From Scheffersomyces stipitis CBS 6054 (Eukaryota; Ascomycota; Pichiomycetes; Serinales; Debaryomycetaceae), in contig NC_009043.1 in assembly GCF_000209165.1 (NCBI RefSeq), positions 248,001 through 312,000 on the forward strand: a stretch of DNA of 64,000 bases. Reading direction: 5' to 3'. Positions within the stretch are counted from its first letter, which is position 1; each line of letters opens with the position of its first letter. The translations under genes and the position numbers were made by a program. Below are positions 27,973-37,909 of the stretch, piece by piece. The notes below the pieces were generated by a model. The model saw only the letters and a program-made list of their open reading frames with translations, was not told the DNA's origin and did no database searches.

Positions 27973-29134
27973 TTCCTTCAGAAATTGTAAGGTATGTGAA
28001 TCTCGTTTTGTATGGGGAAGCTTGTAAAGCCTGAAAAGCTTGCTCTTCTTACCTAATTGTATCACAATATAGCCCCCATATCGACTACTCTATTCTCGCC
28101 AATTTTATCTCGTCAATTTGATCTCAATTGCACGTTTTTCTGGTTTTCTCCACGTCTTTCCGTCCAGTTCTCCACCATCTTTTTCACTACTGCCCCACCA
28201 CAGAACATTCTCTCCTGCATGGTATATGTCTCGACTGGGTGTTACGTCATAGATGAGATGGGGCATACCGATTATTTTGACTAGCAGATAAGACTGGGGT
28301 ACAAATTGAGATGGATATCTGATCGTGTATCCCTAATTCTGGATTAAAATAGATACCAACGGACTAATAGGGTGGCTTTAAACAATTATCCAGTTCATTG
28401 TTACTCTATCGCTATCCTTCTTTCTCGCAACATGGGAGTATACTCTGGATCTCGCACAAGAGCCACTCTATTACTGTTGAAGCTTTCTCTCGTTCTACTT
28501 CAGCTTTACTCTTTCCTTGTATCTTCACTCCTTCCTTGTACTCTACTCTGCCTCGTTTCTTTCAGTCTACGCTCGCAATCAACGCTCCGGTTCAGCGAGA
28601 CTACGCGTAACTAAAATTGAATCTGAGTATTAGGGTGCGTCTGACTAAGACAGATCCATAAATAAATCAGATAGAGATCACATACCTCCTATATATGCTA
28701 TACGTGCTGTAGTTGTATATTCAAGTATATTTGTCAGTGGCACAAAGTATCCGGGAATTGCCAATCCTCAATCTCCAGCGATTCTGGCAAATCCGCTTCC
28801 ACATCTCAGTCGCAAATCAAATCACCAACTGCTGCTGATGTTTCACCACCTTTGTTATTTTTTCTTGTCATTTGTTTGATTTTTATGGAACTCGTTCTTT
28901 ATCCTCTTCTTATATCAGCATCTTCATACCAGCATCTTCTCGTTTCTCCATATTCACCCATAGACTGCATCATCTCTTCCGCAGTGTTGTTTTGATTTGT
29001 TATTGTTCGCATCTTCATTTTCGTCTCCGGACTTGTCAATAACCAATCTACAACCCACTACTACAAATCGATACAAGTGTCACCTGTTCTTAATATATAG
29101 CATACCATACTCAAAATCACATTGCATCATACCA

Positions 29135-32100
29135 ATGCCAGATCTTGGTCGTCCAGAACGAGATGCCATCAGAAGGGCTGAGTCATCATCTTCTGTTTTC
29201 GCTCAAAATAGACACCAACATTCTACAACTACTGCCTTGCCTCCGACAAACAGAGGACCCGTCAGAACCTTGCCAAACTCGCCTCTAGTTCATGCTCTAG
29301 AACCAAAGCTGTCCCATTCAAATTTGCCTCATATAAGATCAGCAGGAAAATTCGATATCAGATCACCTATAATTCCAGAAAATTCGGTGCTCTTCACTCC
29401 TGGAGGCATAAACGAGGGTATATCATCCAATTTGCATGTTCACGATCTGGCTTCTTCTTTATACACTTCGCGTACCAACGCCACTGTAGCTTCCAGGCTC
29501 TTGAGTATTGCAGCCGCGAAAACCTTATACACCTTACGTAACTACTATAACGACTTCACAACCATAGACTGGGCCAAAGCCTTTATCCTGACAAATAGAT
29601 TCAATTACGAGTTGGAAAAAAACACCTGGATCCAAGATGACTACGAAACCAGTGAAAGTACAAGTGGTAAAAGAAGAACACCTATTCCTTTCTACTACAA
29701 GTCATACTTGGTGCTCGGTAAATGGGTGCTTATTGTAATTATAGGCTTCGTATTCTCGTTGATTGCTTTCGCCATCGACAAGTTTGAGATTCTTCTTATT
29801 GGCTTCAAACACGGCTACTGTAGGACGAATTGGTTTGCGAGTCAGGTCTCATGTTGTGCCAATTCGGTTGCTGGGCCAACATCTTCCGAATCGTACCCTC
29901 TGTCTATGATGTACATGAATGTATTCAAGCTGGGCTACCTCTTGAACACCCGTAACAATTTGGAGGTTTGTCCTGATTGGATCTCGTGGTCCGCTATATT
30001 CTCGAAAGAGCCTCTCTACAATCTTTTCAGGTTCGATTTCCTTATTTATGTTGTTTTAACAGTAGTCTTGGCTCAGTTGGCTTGTATCATCACTTTATCA
30101 ACTAAACTAACTGGCGGAGTAGTGGTGTCGCCGCCAAAGCAAGAAGACGTAACTCATTTGTCAACAGGTAACGATAAGACTGGAACAAATGAAGAACATC
30201 ATGAATCTTCTTCTTCAGATGACGATAACGAAAAGGCTGCTGCCCAGATTTCTCCTCGTGTCATGTACTCTGCTTGTGGATCGGGGGTACCAGAAGTCAA
30301 GACTATCTTGTCTGGTTTTGTTATTCGTCGTTTTCTTGGAACATATACATTGTTTGCTAAAACAATAACTCTTGTACTTGCTATTGCCTCAGGCATGGCT
30401 CTTGGCAAAGAGGGCCCGTATGTACATTTGGCAACTGCTGTAGGTAACATCGCATCAAGATTCTTCCCGTTCATCGAGAGCAATAATTTATTGAAAAAGC
30501 AAATATTGTCTGCAAGTGCTTCAGCTGGCGTTGCCCTTGCCTTTGGCTCCCCGTTAGGAGGAGTTCTCTTTATTCTCGAAGAAATAAATCATTATTTACC
30601 ATCACATCACTTGTTTCAAATCTTCTTCTGTGCTATCATTTCAACGCTTTTCTTGAAATTCTTGAATCCATACGGAACTGGTAATACAGTTTTGTTCGAG
30701 TTGAAATACAATTCAGATTGGAGCGCAATTGAGCTTCTCTTTTTCGTAGGATTGGGAATAGCAGGAGGTCTATTCGGGGCCAGTTTCGTGAAATTCGTTC
30801 AGTGGTGGCCCAAAAAGTTCCGTACCAAAAAGCTCATCAAGGACCATCCCGTTTTTGAAGTCTTCTGTATCGCTCTACTAACTGGTTTAATAACGTTTTG
30901 GAATCCATATACAAAACAGGCTGCTTCAGAATTGGTCTTAGATCTTGCTACTCCTTGTGGCTTAAAGGAAATAGATGGTTCATTGTGCCCAGCAACTCCT
31001 GAGCAATACATCAAAGAAATTGGATCATTGATATTTGCGTTTGTCGTGAAAGTCATATTGACCTTTGTCACATTTGGTTTGAAAGTACCTTGTGGTATTT
31101 ACGTTCCTTCAATGGTGGCAGGAGCATTATACGGTCGTATCTGTGCCATGTTGATTCAATTATTTAATCTCAAATACAACCTTAACATCGTTGACGTATC
31201 TTCGGTTTCAACTACTACCTCGGTTATGCGTTTCATTTGTTCGTCCAAATCAGACCATTGCGTAGATATGGGAATTTATTCGATGATTAGTGCTGGTGCT
31301 TTCATGGCAGGTGTAACAAGAATGAACATTACATTGGTCATAATCTTATTCGAACTAACCAGTTCCTACACTTATGTTTTGCCTATTTCTATCTCAATTG
31401 CTGTTGCAAATTGGGCTGGTGGATTGTTAGAAAAGAATTCTTTATATGAGACTATGTTGATTATGAACGATTATCCATTCATGTCATCAGAAACAGAAGC
31501 CATCGATCCATTTTTAACAGCTGGAGATATCATTCATGCAACTGATAAGGTAGATGAAGATGTTCTGAGAGTTAGTAGCATTTCTCGAATCGATGAGATT
31601 CCTACAATAGAAATCAGTCGTGACTTGTCTGATCATGATCATGATCATGCCAACAGATTATATTTAGACGTCAGTGAGTCTCCGTACGTGCCTGCTTCCT
31701 TGTTGCAGTCTAAATTCATCTTATTGGTCGACCAGGGTTTGTTGGATGGTTGTCTTCCACTAATCAAGAACCAAGTGTGTGTTGGATTGCTTTTCTTTTC
31801 AGATTTGGAACTTTGTCTAGATAAGCTTAAAGGATTCTGTCTGGAATACGAAGTGGTTGATGAAATCTATTGCAAGCTATTAGTCTCAGATGGCTACGAC
31901 CACAGAAATAACGATACTATCAACATGCATGAACGACATAATTCTGCTGTGGTTCAAAACATCCAAGGTGGTGGCAATCAAATGGATTATTTCAGTTATG
32001 GTTCAATCGATAATGGGGTCGATTATTTGGTATCTGAAGTACTAGAATCTTTCACAAACTTAACTCAATATGTTGACTACTCGCCTATATTCATAAATTA

Positions 32101-32236
32101 CGACAGCGAGTTGAGCTTTGCTCACTTGATTTTCGACAAGATCGGCAACAGAGTCATTGTTCTCCTTAAAAATGGTCATTTCTACGGCGTTTTGCATAAG
32201 AAAGTGCTTATCGACTATTGTAGACGGGTAACTTGA
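29135..32236 (+). CDS. CLC-family chloride channel / chloride-proton exchanger
   Basis: It is a voltage-gated-type chloride transporter, homologous to yeast Gef1, which supports acidification and ion homeostasis in Golgi, vacuolar and endosomal membranes. From the first ATG (29135) the protein has 1033 residues, well above Gef1 (779). The three CLC signature regions are present: GSGVPEVKTILSGF (about 381), GKEGPYVH with the gating glutamate (about 424), and AFGSPLGGVLFILEE (about 468-482). About ten membrane segments follow. The extra length is a disordered N-terminal 150 residues, an acidic His/Ser-rich loop before the first signature (EEHHESSSSDDDNEK), and an enlarged cytoplasmic CBS region (from about 780) with a DHDHDHA tract. 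CTG-clade yeasts carry several CLC genes, so I give no symbol. Confidence 0.9.
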   Translation: MPDLGRPERDAIRRAESSSSVFAQNRHQHSTTTALPPTNRGPVRTLPNSPLVHALEPKLSHSNLPHIRSAGKFDIRSPIIPENSVLFTPGGINEGISSNLHVHDLASSLYTSRTNATVASRLLSIAAAKTLYTLRNYYNDFTTIDWAKAFILTNRFNYELEKNTWIQDDYETSESTSGKRRTPIPFYYKSYLVLGKWVLIVIIGFVFSLIAFAIDKFEILLIGFKHGYCRTNWFASQVSCCANSVAGPTSSESYPLSMMYMNVFKLGYLLNTRNNLEVCPDWISWSAIFSKEPLYNLFRFDFLIYVVLTVVLAQLACIITLSTKLTGGVVVSPPKQEDVTHLSTGNDKTGTNEEHHESSSSDDDNEKAAAQISPRVMYSACGSGVPEVKTILSGFVIRRFLGTYTLFAKTITLVLAIASGMALGKEGPYVHLATAVGNIASRFFPFIESNNLLKKQILSASASAGVALAFGSPLGGVLFILEEINHYLPSHHLFQIFFCAIISTLFLKFLNPYGTGNTVLFELKYNSDWSAIELLFFVGLGIAGGLFGASFVKFVQWWPKKFRTKKLIKDHPVFEVFCIALLTGLITFWNPYTKQAASELVLDLATPCGLKEIDGSLCPATPEQYIKEIGSLIFAFVVKVILTFVTFGLKVPCGIYVPSMVAGALYGRICAMLIQLFNLKYNLNIVDVSSVSTTTSVMRFICSSKSDHCVDMGIYSMISAGAFMAGVTRMNITLVIILFELTSSYTYVLPISISIAVANWAGGLLEKNSLYETMLIMNDYPFMSSETEAIDPFLTAGDIIHATDKVDEDVLRVSSISRIDEIPTIEISRDLSDHDHDHANRLYLDVSESPYVPASLLQSKFILLVDQGLLDGCLPLIKNQVCVGLLFFSDLELCLDKLKGFCLEYEVVDEIYCKLLVSDGYDHRNNDTINMHERHNSAVVQNIQGGGNQMDYFSYGSIDNGVDYLVSEVLESFTNLTQYVDYSPIFINYDSELSFAHLIFDKIGNRVIVLLKNGHFYGVLHKKVLIDYCRRVT

Positions 32237-32264
32237 TAAAATTCATTACATAGCATATCTAGAT

Positions 32265-33911
32265 CTAATGTCCTGATAAATATTCCTTTTCTCTTTGATT
32301 GTAGTTGATATTATAGATTTTGCAGCTAACAAATGTTTCTGCTATCAATAGAGTAAATAATTCCATATTGTCGATAAGCGTTTTAGTGTTAAGGGTACTA
32401 TTGCTGTACCTGAATTCACGATTTGGGTCCAATTTTTCTTTTAATCCGGCATTCCTTGATAAACACCTCCAATAGTTATTTCCATCTCCATTTTGACTCT
32501 GACGTTGCTTCTCGATCTTACTTAGCATATTTTTGTAAAACCGATAATGTTGGAAACTGTCGCTTATGACTTCCAAGTAGATTTGACAACGTAATAAATT
32601 GGTTGGAATAAGCTTTGCAATAACACTATTCAATTTTTCGTTTAATTCTGGGGGGTTAGTAAAATATGACATCAAAAGGTACAATACTAACCTGCTGAAG
32701 TAGCTCTTTTCGTTGAAATGAAGACCCAAGTTGGGACTGTTGTATTTGGCATGGATTTTGTAATGTCTGGAGGTTATTTCCCCATAAGACAAGTGACTGT
32801 CTTGAATAATTCTCATACCTTCAATCCTAAGCTGGTATAAGTTTAAAGGTCCATCAATTGACTCAGTTTGCTCACTTGATTCCAGAAGGAATATTGCTTT
32901 GACGAGCGGCGTGTTTTCTTCAAGGATGTTGTCCAACAAAGTGAACAATAGATCCAAATCTTCTAAAGTAACCTCTTTTAGGACTTGAATAAGAAGATTA
33001 TTTGTGAAAAGAGTAGAAAGGTAAAAGAAAGCTTTCTTGTATGAAAGCATATTGAGTGTATGAAGTATTAGTTGGGTGTTGAATACACTAGTAGTGCTTA
33101 AGACATTATTCATGACGTGCAACTCAAAAGAGCCAAAGAGCTGTAATCCCCAGTTCTTATCCACCTTTAATAGAACATCAGAAAAATCCAGCAACAATTC
33201 GACATATCCAAAATTATCTATTGTGGGAGGGCCTGTGATGCTGGGGTTAGTAAATGATTCCATAGCTTGTAGGTTTTCATTATAGCGCACCAACAAGTTG
33301 CTCATAAAACTATAGTCTAACAACGAATTTTGCACCATCCAGTCATAGAACACTTTGCATTTTTTGGAGAGAGTGATAATAAGCATAATATTCTCTAATT
33401 GCTCCCTATCTCTTTCAATGAAGTAAAGGTTGCTGATGATATCAAGTATGAAAAATTTAAGCCTTCGTTTATCAGGGACCTGTTGTTGAAACCAAATTTC
33501 TAGCACCAGAATATACTTGCTATAGAGGTCTAAAGTTGTATGAATCAACTCTTTCATGTAGTCGACTAGGGTTTTATGCATATATCTGTATTTGGTGAAG
33601 TGTTTCAAGTAGTGTTCCAAAGTATTAGCTAACTGCCAACGGACATCTTTCTCTAGTACAACACTCTGAGAGTGGCATTGCAGGACAGAATCAAACATCC
33701 AATCAAAAATTTGTTTTCGGACATCAAACAAATCATGGCAGTCGTCTACTAGCTCTATATCTGCTAAAGCATAATAGAATCCTTCTCGTAACGCAAAACA
33801 TAGTGTATCAGTATTCTTGAAAACTTGCAACTGATCGTAAACATTCCACAAATCGGAAGTGAGTTGAAGAGACGCAGATTTCTTCGTAGGGGGAGACGCC
33901 TCAGAAGCCAT
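32265..33911 (-). CDS. Unrecognised helical protein
   Basis: I do not recognise this 548-residue protein. It looks almost entirely alpha-helical and soluble, rich in Leu, Phe, Tyr and Asn, with no signal peptide, no membrane segment and no known motif that I can see. An armadillo/HEAT-like or FHIP-like helical scaffold is possible but not supported by a specific signature. Its ATG (33909-33911) is clean and the frame is long and unbroken with normal codon use, so it is a real gene. It is convergent with the CLC gene, and the two stop codons lie only about 28 bp apart. It shares a divergent 0.5 kb promoter region with KAR4. Confidence 0.8.
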   Translation of the reverse strand: MASEASPPTKKSASLQLTSDLWNVYDQLQVFKNTDTLCFALREGFYYALADIELVDDCHDLFDVRKQIFDWMFDSVLQCHSQSVVLEKDVRWQLANTLEHYLKHFTKYRYMHKTLVDYMKELIHTTLDLYSKYILVLEIWFQQQVPDKRRLKFFILDIISNLYFIERDREQLENIMLIITLSKKCKVFYDWMVQNSLLDYSFMSNLLVRYNENLQAMESFTNPSITGPPTIDNFGYVELLLDFSDVLLKVDKNWGLQLFGSFELHVMNNVLSTTSVFNTQLILHTLNMLSYKKAFFYLSTLFTNNLLIQVLKEVTLEDLDLLFTLLDNILEENTPLVKAIFLLESSEQTESIDGPLNLYQLRIEGMRIIQDSHLSYGEITSRHYKIHAKYNSPNLGLHFNEKSYFSRLVLYLLMSYFTNPPELNEKLNSVIAKLIPTNLLRCQIYLEVISDSFQHYRFYKNMLSKIEKQRQSQNGDGNNYWRCLSRNAGLKEKLDPNREFRYSNSTLNTKTLIDNMELFTLLIAETFVSCKIYNINYNQREKEYLSGH

Positions 33912-34432
33912 CTAGATGTGTTAGTACAATAAACCTTTTGATATCAAGCATTAAGTGTTCACATACTGTTTCTTTATACTTGCCAATGTTCCTGACAGCT
34001 CTTTCAAGAGTGAACTGGGCACTTTGGAAGGAGTTGTCTTTTCCGCTTTTAGGAACAAAAGGGTTCATCAGGGACAATTTTTTAGTTTGTTATTTCGGCT
34101 GTGCTGTAATTTGGTTTCTTGGTTTATTTAGGATGTCGGAGGCACTTTCTGAAACTTGGATACTCCGTATTGGTGTGAAGTTCGGAAACAGGCAATAAAA
34201 TATGAAAATATGAAACAACCGAAGTGTTGCAGCCATTTTGTGGTTGCAATTCCTGTACATTGGAGGAAAACTGAAACAGCTTTTGTATTTCGCAACCTTG
34301 ATGTCTCAGAAAGCTATATATAATATCTATAATTCTCTCTATACCTACTATTTTGTCTTTTCAAATCTTTACAAGTTTTTCAAGGTTGTCCATAATATAA
34401 GAATTCGTAGCTGATTAATTTCATATTCAATC
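33912..34432. other. Divergent promoter region between the helical protein gene and KAR4
   Basis: Contains two TGAAACA elements on the KAR4 side (34211-34217 and 34272-34278) and a TATATAATAT stretch near 34315-34330 about 110 bp before KAR4. No other gene is seen. Confidence 0.6.
34211..34278 (+). promoter_or_regulatory. Two pheromone-response-type elements upstream of KAR4
   Basis: TGAAACA, the Ste12 binding site in yeasts, occurs at 34211-34217 and 34272-34278. These are 216-222 and 155-161 bp before the KAR4 ATG, in the same orientation. KAR4 is pheromone-induced through Ste12 in baker's yeast, so the match between motif and gene is meaningful. Confidence 0.65.
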
Positions 34433-35590
34433 ATGTCCCGAGCAGTCTCAAAGTCTAGACCATCTACTTCCAATGCGAATCATGCCAATAGATACACGTA
34501 CAATAAATTTGGCTCAAGAAAGGAATCGGCTTCAACTCGAGAAACAGCGATAGCTGGAAGCCTTGAAAGCTCCAGAAGTTCGAGAGAAAATCAAAATCAA
34601 AATCATAATCAGAACTTGAATCCGAAAAAGATTCTGGCTTCGAGTGAAATCGACTATTGCAATCATTACATCCATACCAAACAGAATGCGATTTCTCAGA
34701 TCAGAAACATCGCCAATCCCACTGAGGGTTATCCGAAACTAAGCAAGTTACATCAGTTGAAACGAGCCCAGGTAGAGAAACATGCTACTACCCCCTATGG
34801 AGTACGTGTAGCTACAGACAAAATTATTCCTACTATTAACAGTTGGATCGACAACTATGGATTGAAATTTGACGTTATCATGATCGGGGCACTTGTAGAA
34901 AACCAGTTCATATTACCGCTATTAAATTCCATTCCTATCAGTAAACTTTGTGCTAAGCCAGGATTCTTGTTCATTTGGGCTACTACTCAGAAGATTATCG
35001 AACTTACTAGTCTCTTGAACAACGACAATTTCAACAAGAAGTTCAGAAGATCTGAAGAGTTGATCTTCTTGCCTGTAGACAAGGACTCTCCGTATTATCC
35101 TGATAACTCTGGAGACTCTGTTTCATTGTTGGAGAAACAACAATGGCACTGTTGGATGTGTATTACCGGTACAGTTAGAAGGTCTACCGATAATCATCTC
35201 ATCCACTGCAACGTCGATACAGATCTACAAATCGAGAGTGCTGGTAACAAAAAGAAAAGCTCTGTACCCGAGGCGATGTACCGAGTAGCAGAAAACTTCT
35301 CGAACTCCAACAGAAGACTACACATCATTCCGTCTAAAACGGGCTATGACTGTCCTATAAAAATAAGAAAAGGGTGGGTAATTATGGGTCCCGACGTCAT
35401 TCTCAACAACTTCGATCCCATGAACTACAGTAGAGAATTGAATGCGGCTTCTGTCGTACAATATAATACGTATGCTAATGGATCCAATACTGGAGCTAAT
35501 GCTCAATACTTGGTTCCACAGACTAACGAAATTGAAGACTTGAGACCAAAGAGTCCAGTTTCCGGAGGTAAAAAGACGAATTCTACATGA
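34433..35590 (+). CDS. KAR4: Karyogamy factor Kar4 (MT-A70 / METTL14-like)
   Basis: Kar4 is a nuclear protein needed for mating (karyogamy), meiosis and the mRNA m6A methyltransferase complex with Ime4. The 385-residue protein has a disordered Ser/Asn-rich N terminus with a QNQNHNQNLN tract (about 54-63). The conserved DYCNHYIHT motif follows, then GYPKLSKLHQLKRAQVEKHA and an MT-A70 fold (about 120-330). The position of the catalytic DPPW of active methyltransferases reads IGALV here (KFDVIMIGALVENQF). This agrees with Kar4/METTL14 proteins being catalytically inactive partners. The HCWMCITGTVRRS strand and RRLHIIPSKTGYD are further family matches. It is a little longer than baker's yeast Kar4 (335). 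Confidence 0.9.
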   Translation: MSRAVSKSRPSTSNANHANRYTYNKFGSRKESASTRETAIAGSLESSRSSRENQNQNHNQNLNPKKILASSEIDYCNHYIHTKQNAISQIRNIANPTEGYPKLSKLHQLKRAQVEKHATTPYGVRVATDKIIPTINSWIDNYGLKFDVIMIGALVENQFILPLLNSIPISKLCAKPGFLFIWATTQKIIELTSLLNNDNFNKKFRRSEELIFLPVDKDSPYYPDNSGDSVSLLEKQQWHCWMCITGTVRRSTDNHLIHCNVDTDLQIESAGNKKKSSVPEAMYRVAENFSNSNRRLHIIPSKTGYDCPIKIRKGWVIMGPDVILNNFDPMNYSRELNAASVVQYNTYANGSNTGANAQYLVPQTNEIEDLRPKSPVSGGKKTNST

Positions 35591-36347
35591 ATAACTAGTT
35601 GTATTGCTAATCATTATTGTTAGTACAATTGATACAAAAAAAGTGTCGATCAATATGAAAGAAATTGAATCCTATTGAGATCAGAGGTTTGATGAATGTT
35701 GGAAAAGGGTTGTTATCAGCACCGCCCGAAGACTCTGAGTGAGCTGAGTAAGGTTTTCATCACAACAATAGGACTCATTTCGTTCAAGTGAATTCCGAAT
35801 TACATACAATTTAACTCATTGTTGCAAGATAGATTAAAGAAGAAGTAGTATAGAATATAATTAAAAATTTTTTCAGACATCGAGTAAATATGAAAAAAAG
35901 AGAGCAGGGTAAGTTTTCTGTGTGCAGGTGCAAGAAGAAGTAGGGCCGAATCTATGTGAAGAAAGGTAGCAATTGCAAATTTAGTATTGGTAATTATGAT
36001 TTGCAATGAAGAAGACGATAACTAACACCATTAACATTGAAGCTGGTATCGTTTAACATCGGCAAATTTCTTTCAATATTATTAATTTTAGAGAATATAT
36101 TGAAGAATTTCTGAGAAATGAGGCGAGAATTGGAAAATATTAACAACTGCTGTAAAATCTTTTTGACTGAAGTTAACAAGCCCAAATCTTGCAAAATTAT
36201 ACCTAATAAATCTTAGACCATGCTGATATTCATAAAAGATGCTTTTCTTTAGGAAATCGCCTGAATTACAACTATTTTGGGTCTTTTTCAATGTCACGTG
36301 ATTTTTAAATTTTATGGTTCACTTCTAAAAGCACAATTTCAAGAAAT
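35591..36347. other. KAR4 3' flank and upstream region of tRNA-Val
   Basis: AT-rich. Contains TCACGTGA at 36294-36301, 47-54 bp before the tRNA. No protein gene is seen. Confidence 0.5.
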
Positions 36348-36421
36348 GGTTGCGTGGTCTAGTTGGTTATGGCATCTGCTTAACACGCAGAACGTCCCCA
36401 GTTCGATCCTGGGCGGAATCA
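36348..36421 (+). tRNA. tRNA-Val (anticodon AAC)
   Basis: The cloverleaf folds from 36348 to 36421. The anticodon stem is TCTGC/GCAGA around loop TTAACAC (anticodon AAC), the T arm is CCCAG-TTCGATC-CTGGG, and the discriminator is A. No intron. A run of seven T's a few bases downstream (from about 36425) serves as Pol III terminator. The acceptor stem (GGTTGCG against CGGAATC) pairs except for a G-G mismatch at the fifth pair. Isotype is certain; full function of this copy is slightly less so because of the mismatch. Confidence 0.93.
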
Positions 36422-37909
36422 TTCTTTTTTTGCATTTGAAACATTTGAAGGAGAACATCCATGTGTTCCAGTTAGGCAGCAACACCCTGCGAGGAGCTGG
36501 AGTAGTACACTGTTACCGGTGAAGATGCAAAAAGGAAACTCGCTTTTTTTTCTCTAACGTCAAATGGAGCCTCACGTAGGAGTGGGACCAAACTGGAAGT
36601 ATAGGTTTCAGCCTGACACAATTGAAGTGGATTATAGAAATGTGGGTTTAGTGGGGAAGATCCGAGAGATTGGAGAAATGAAACATGTGAAACAATGAAG
36701 ATAAATTTGAACATGCCCGAAGATAGCCAGTACAAAATCGTGAAAATCGTGGAGACACTGAAAAGAGTGAGAATTGTAAAAATCGTGAAAACAGAAGCAA
36801 AGTGAGTTCTCAATGAGAAAAATTACGGGCAGTTTTCAGGTCGCTGATGATACCTACAGCTTAATTGAGACATTCTCTACAATGTCATTTTACGGAGCTT
36901 CTGGAAGGGCCAGGCACTCATTTGCATCTGAACAGACACAATTGGGGCCGCATACCTACGGGATCAGTGAGTGATTCATACCGGCAGATACCATTGTAGC
37001 GAGGCGAGAATTTAGCGAGATTGTGTGCGACTATACGAGGGTAGCAAAGCCTTGTATAATTGGATGTGAATGAAGAAATATGGAAAGCAAATGACAGCAT
37101 TAGGAAGCGACGGATGTGACAAGGAAGCAGAATAGCACATAAACAGAGTAGAAACTACAAGAGGCGTAGTACAAGAGGTGTAGAATTGATAATTAGTGAG
37201 TTTATTCTGCGAACGTGAATTCTGTTTCTCGCTATTGTGCTGCTGTGACTCTCACTAATAAAAATCTACTCCTGCGAGACACAATAGCCAGAGCTTGATT
37301 GTCTCACTAAACGATACTGAACGACCACAGAACTCAGCTTAGAAACACCAAATCACCACCAACCTCACGAGGTCTTCCGTCTTTATCATTCTAACAGCTC
37401 TCGCTATATCTTTCCGTAACCACCCCAGTCTCTCTGTTTGGCTGGAGCTGCTATTATTTCTAGCCCTCTTAAAGACACCCATGCACGCCCCTCTGATTGC
37501 GATTCGCGATTTTGCGGAAGCGCAGGTTTAGTCTTTATCAGGAGGCTTGCTGTGTTCTCTACAAATTTGCTACATTTTCTCTTCTCGCTTTTCTCCTGCC
37601 AGCAGTCTACCGTGGCAGTATATGTATCGTCTGACAGACACTCAGCTTCAGCTTCATCCACATCTTCATTCGTCGTGTACTTTTCTCCCTTTACCTCGTT
37701 TAGAATCAGTTCTCATTTTGATTCTCACCAAACGTCTGAGCCACGCCCTTGATCCATAAAATAGAGAATATATTCTTTTTAGTTTCCACTACTTACTCAT
37801 ATCATATTATCATTTACTGTTACACGATAGACATCATATAGCACTATCCATACTACACTAATCTATTTTACTGTCATATCACAATATAGCACTACATATT
37901 CCATATACC
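36422..37909. other. Long upstream region of the VPS9-domain gene
   Basis: About 1.5 kb without a convincing gene. It contains four CTCGCTA/TAGCGAG heptamers (36997-37003, 37013-37019, 37228-37234, 37400-37406). Purine-rich sequence comes first and pyrimidine-rich sequence nearer the gene. Small open frames (for example about 37438-37752) have no conserved character. Confidence 0.5.

Larger units (their letters stand above)
26789..29134. other. Long divergent intergenic region between IDP2 and the CLC transporter gene
   Basis: This 2.3 kb region separates two outward-facing genes. It contains the IDP2 TATA box, a 14-bp perfect palindrome CGTTCCTAGGAACG (27779-27792) and an ATGTCGC heptamer (27921-27927). 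Four TTTGTCGTA copies follow at 27931-27972, and pyrimidine-rich sequence leads up to the CLC gene. Open frames inside it lack ATG starts or conserved features. Confidence 0.5.
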
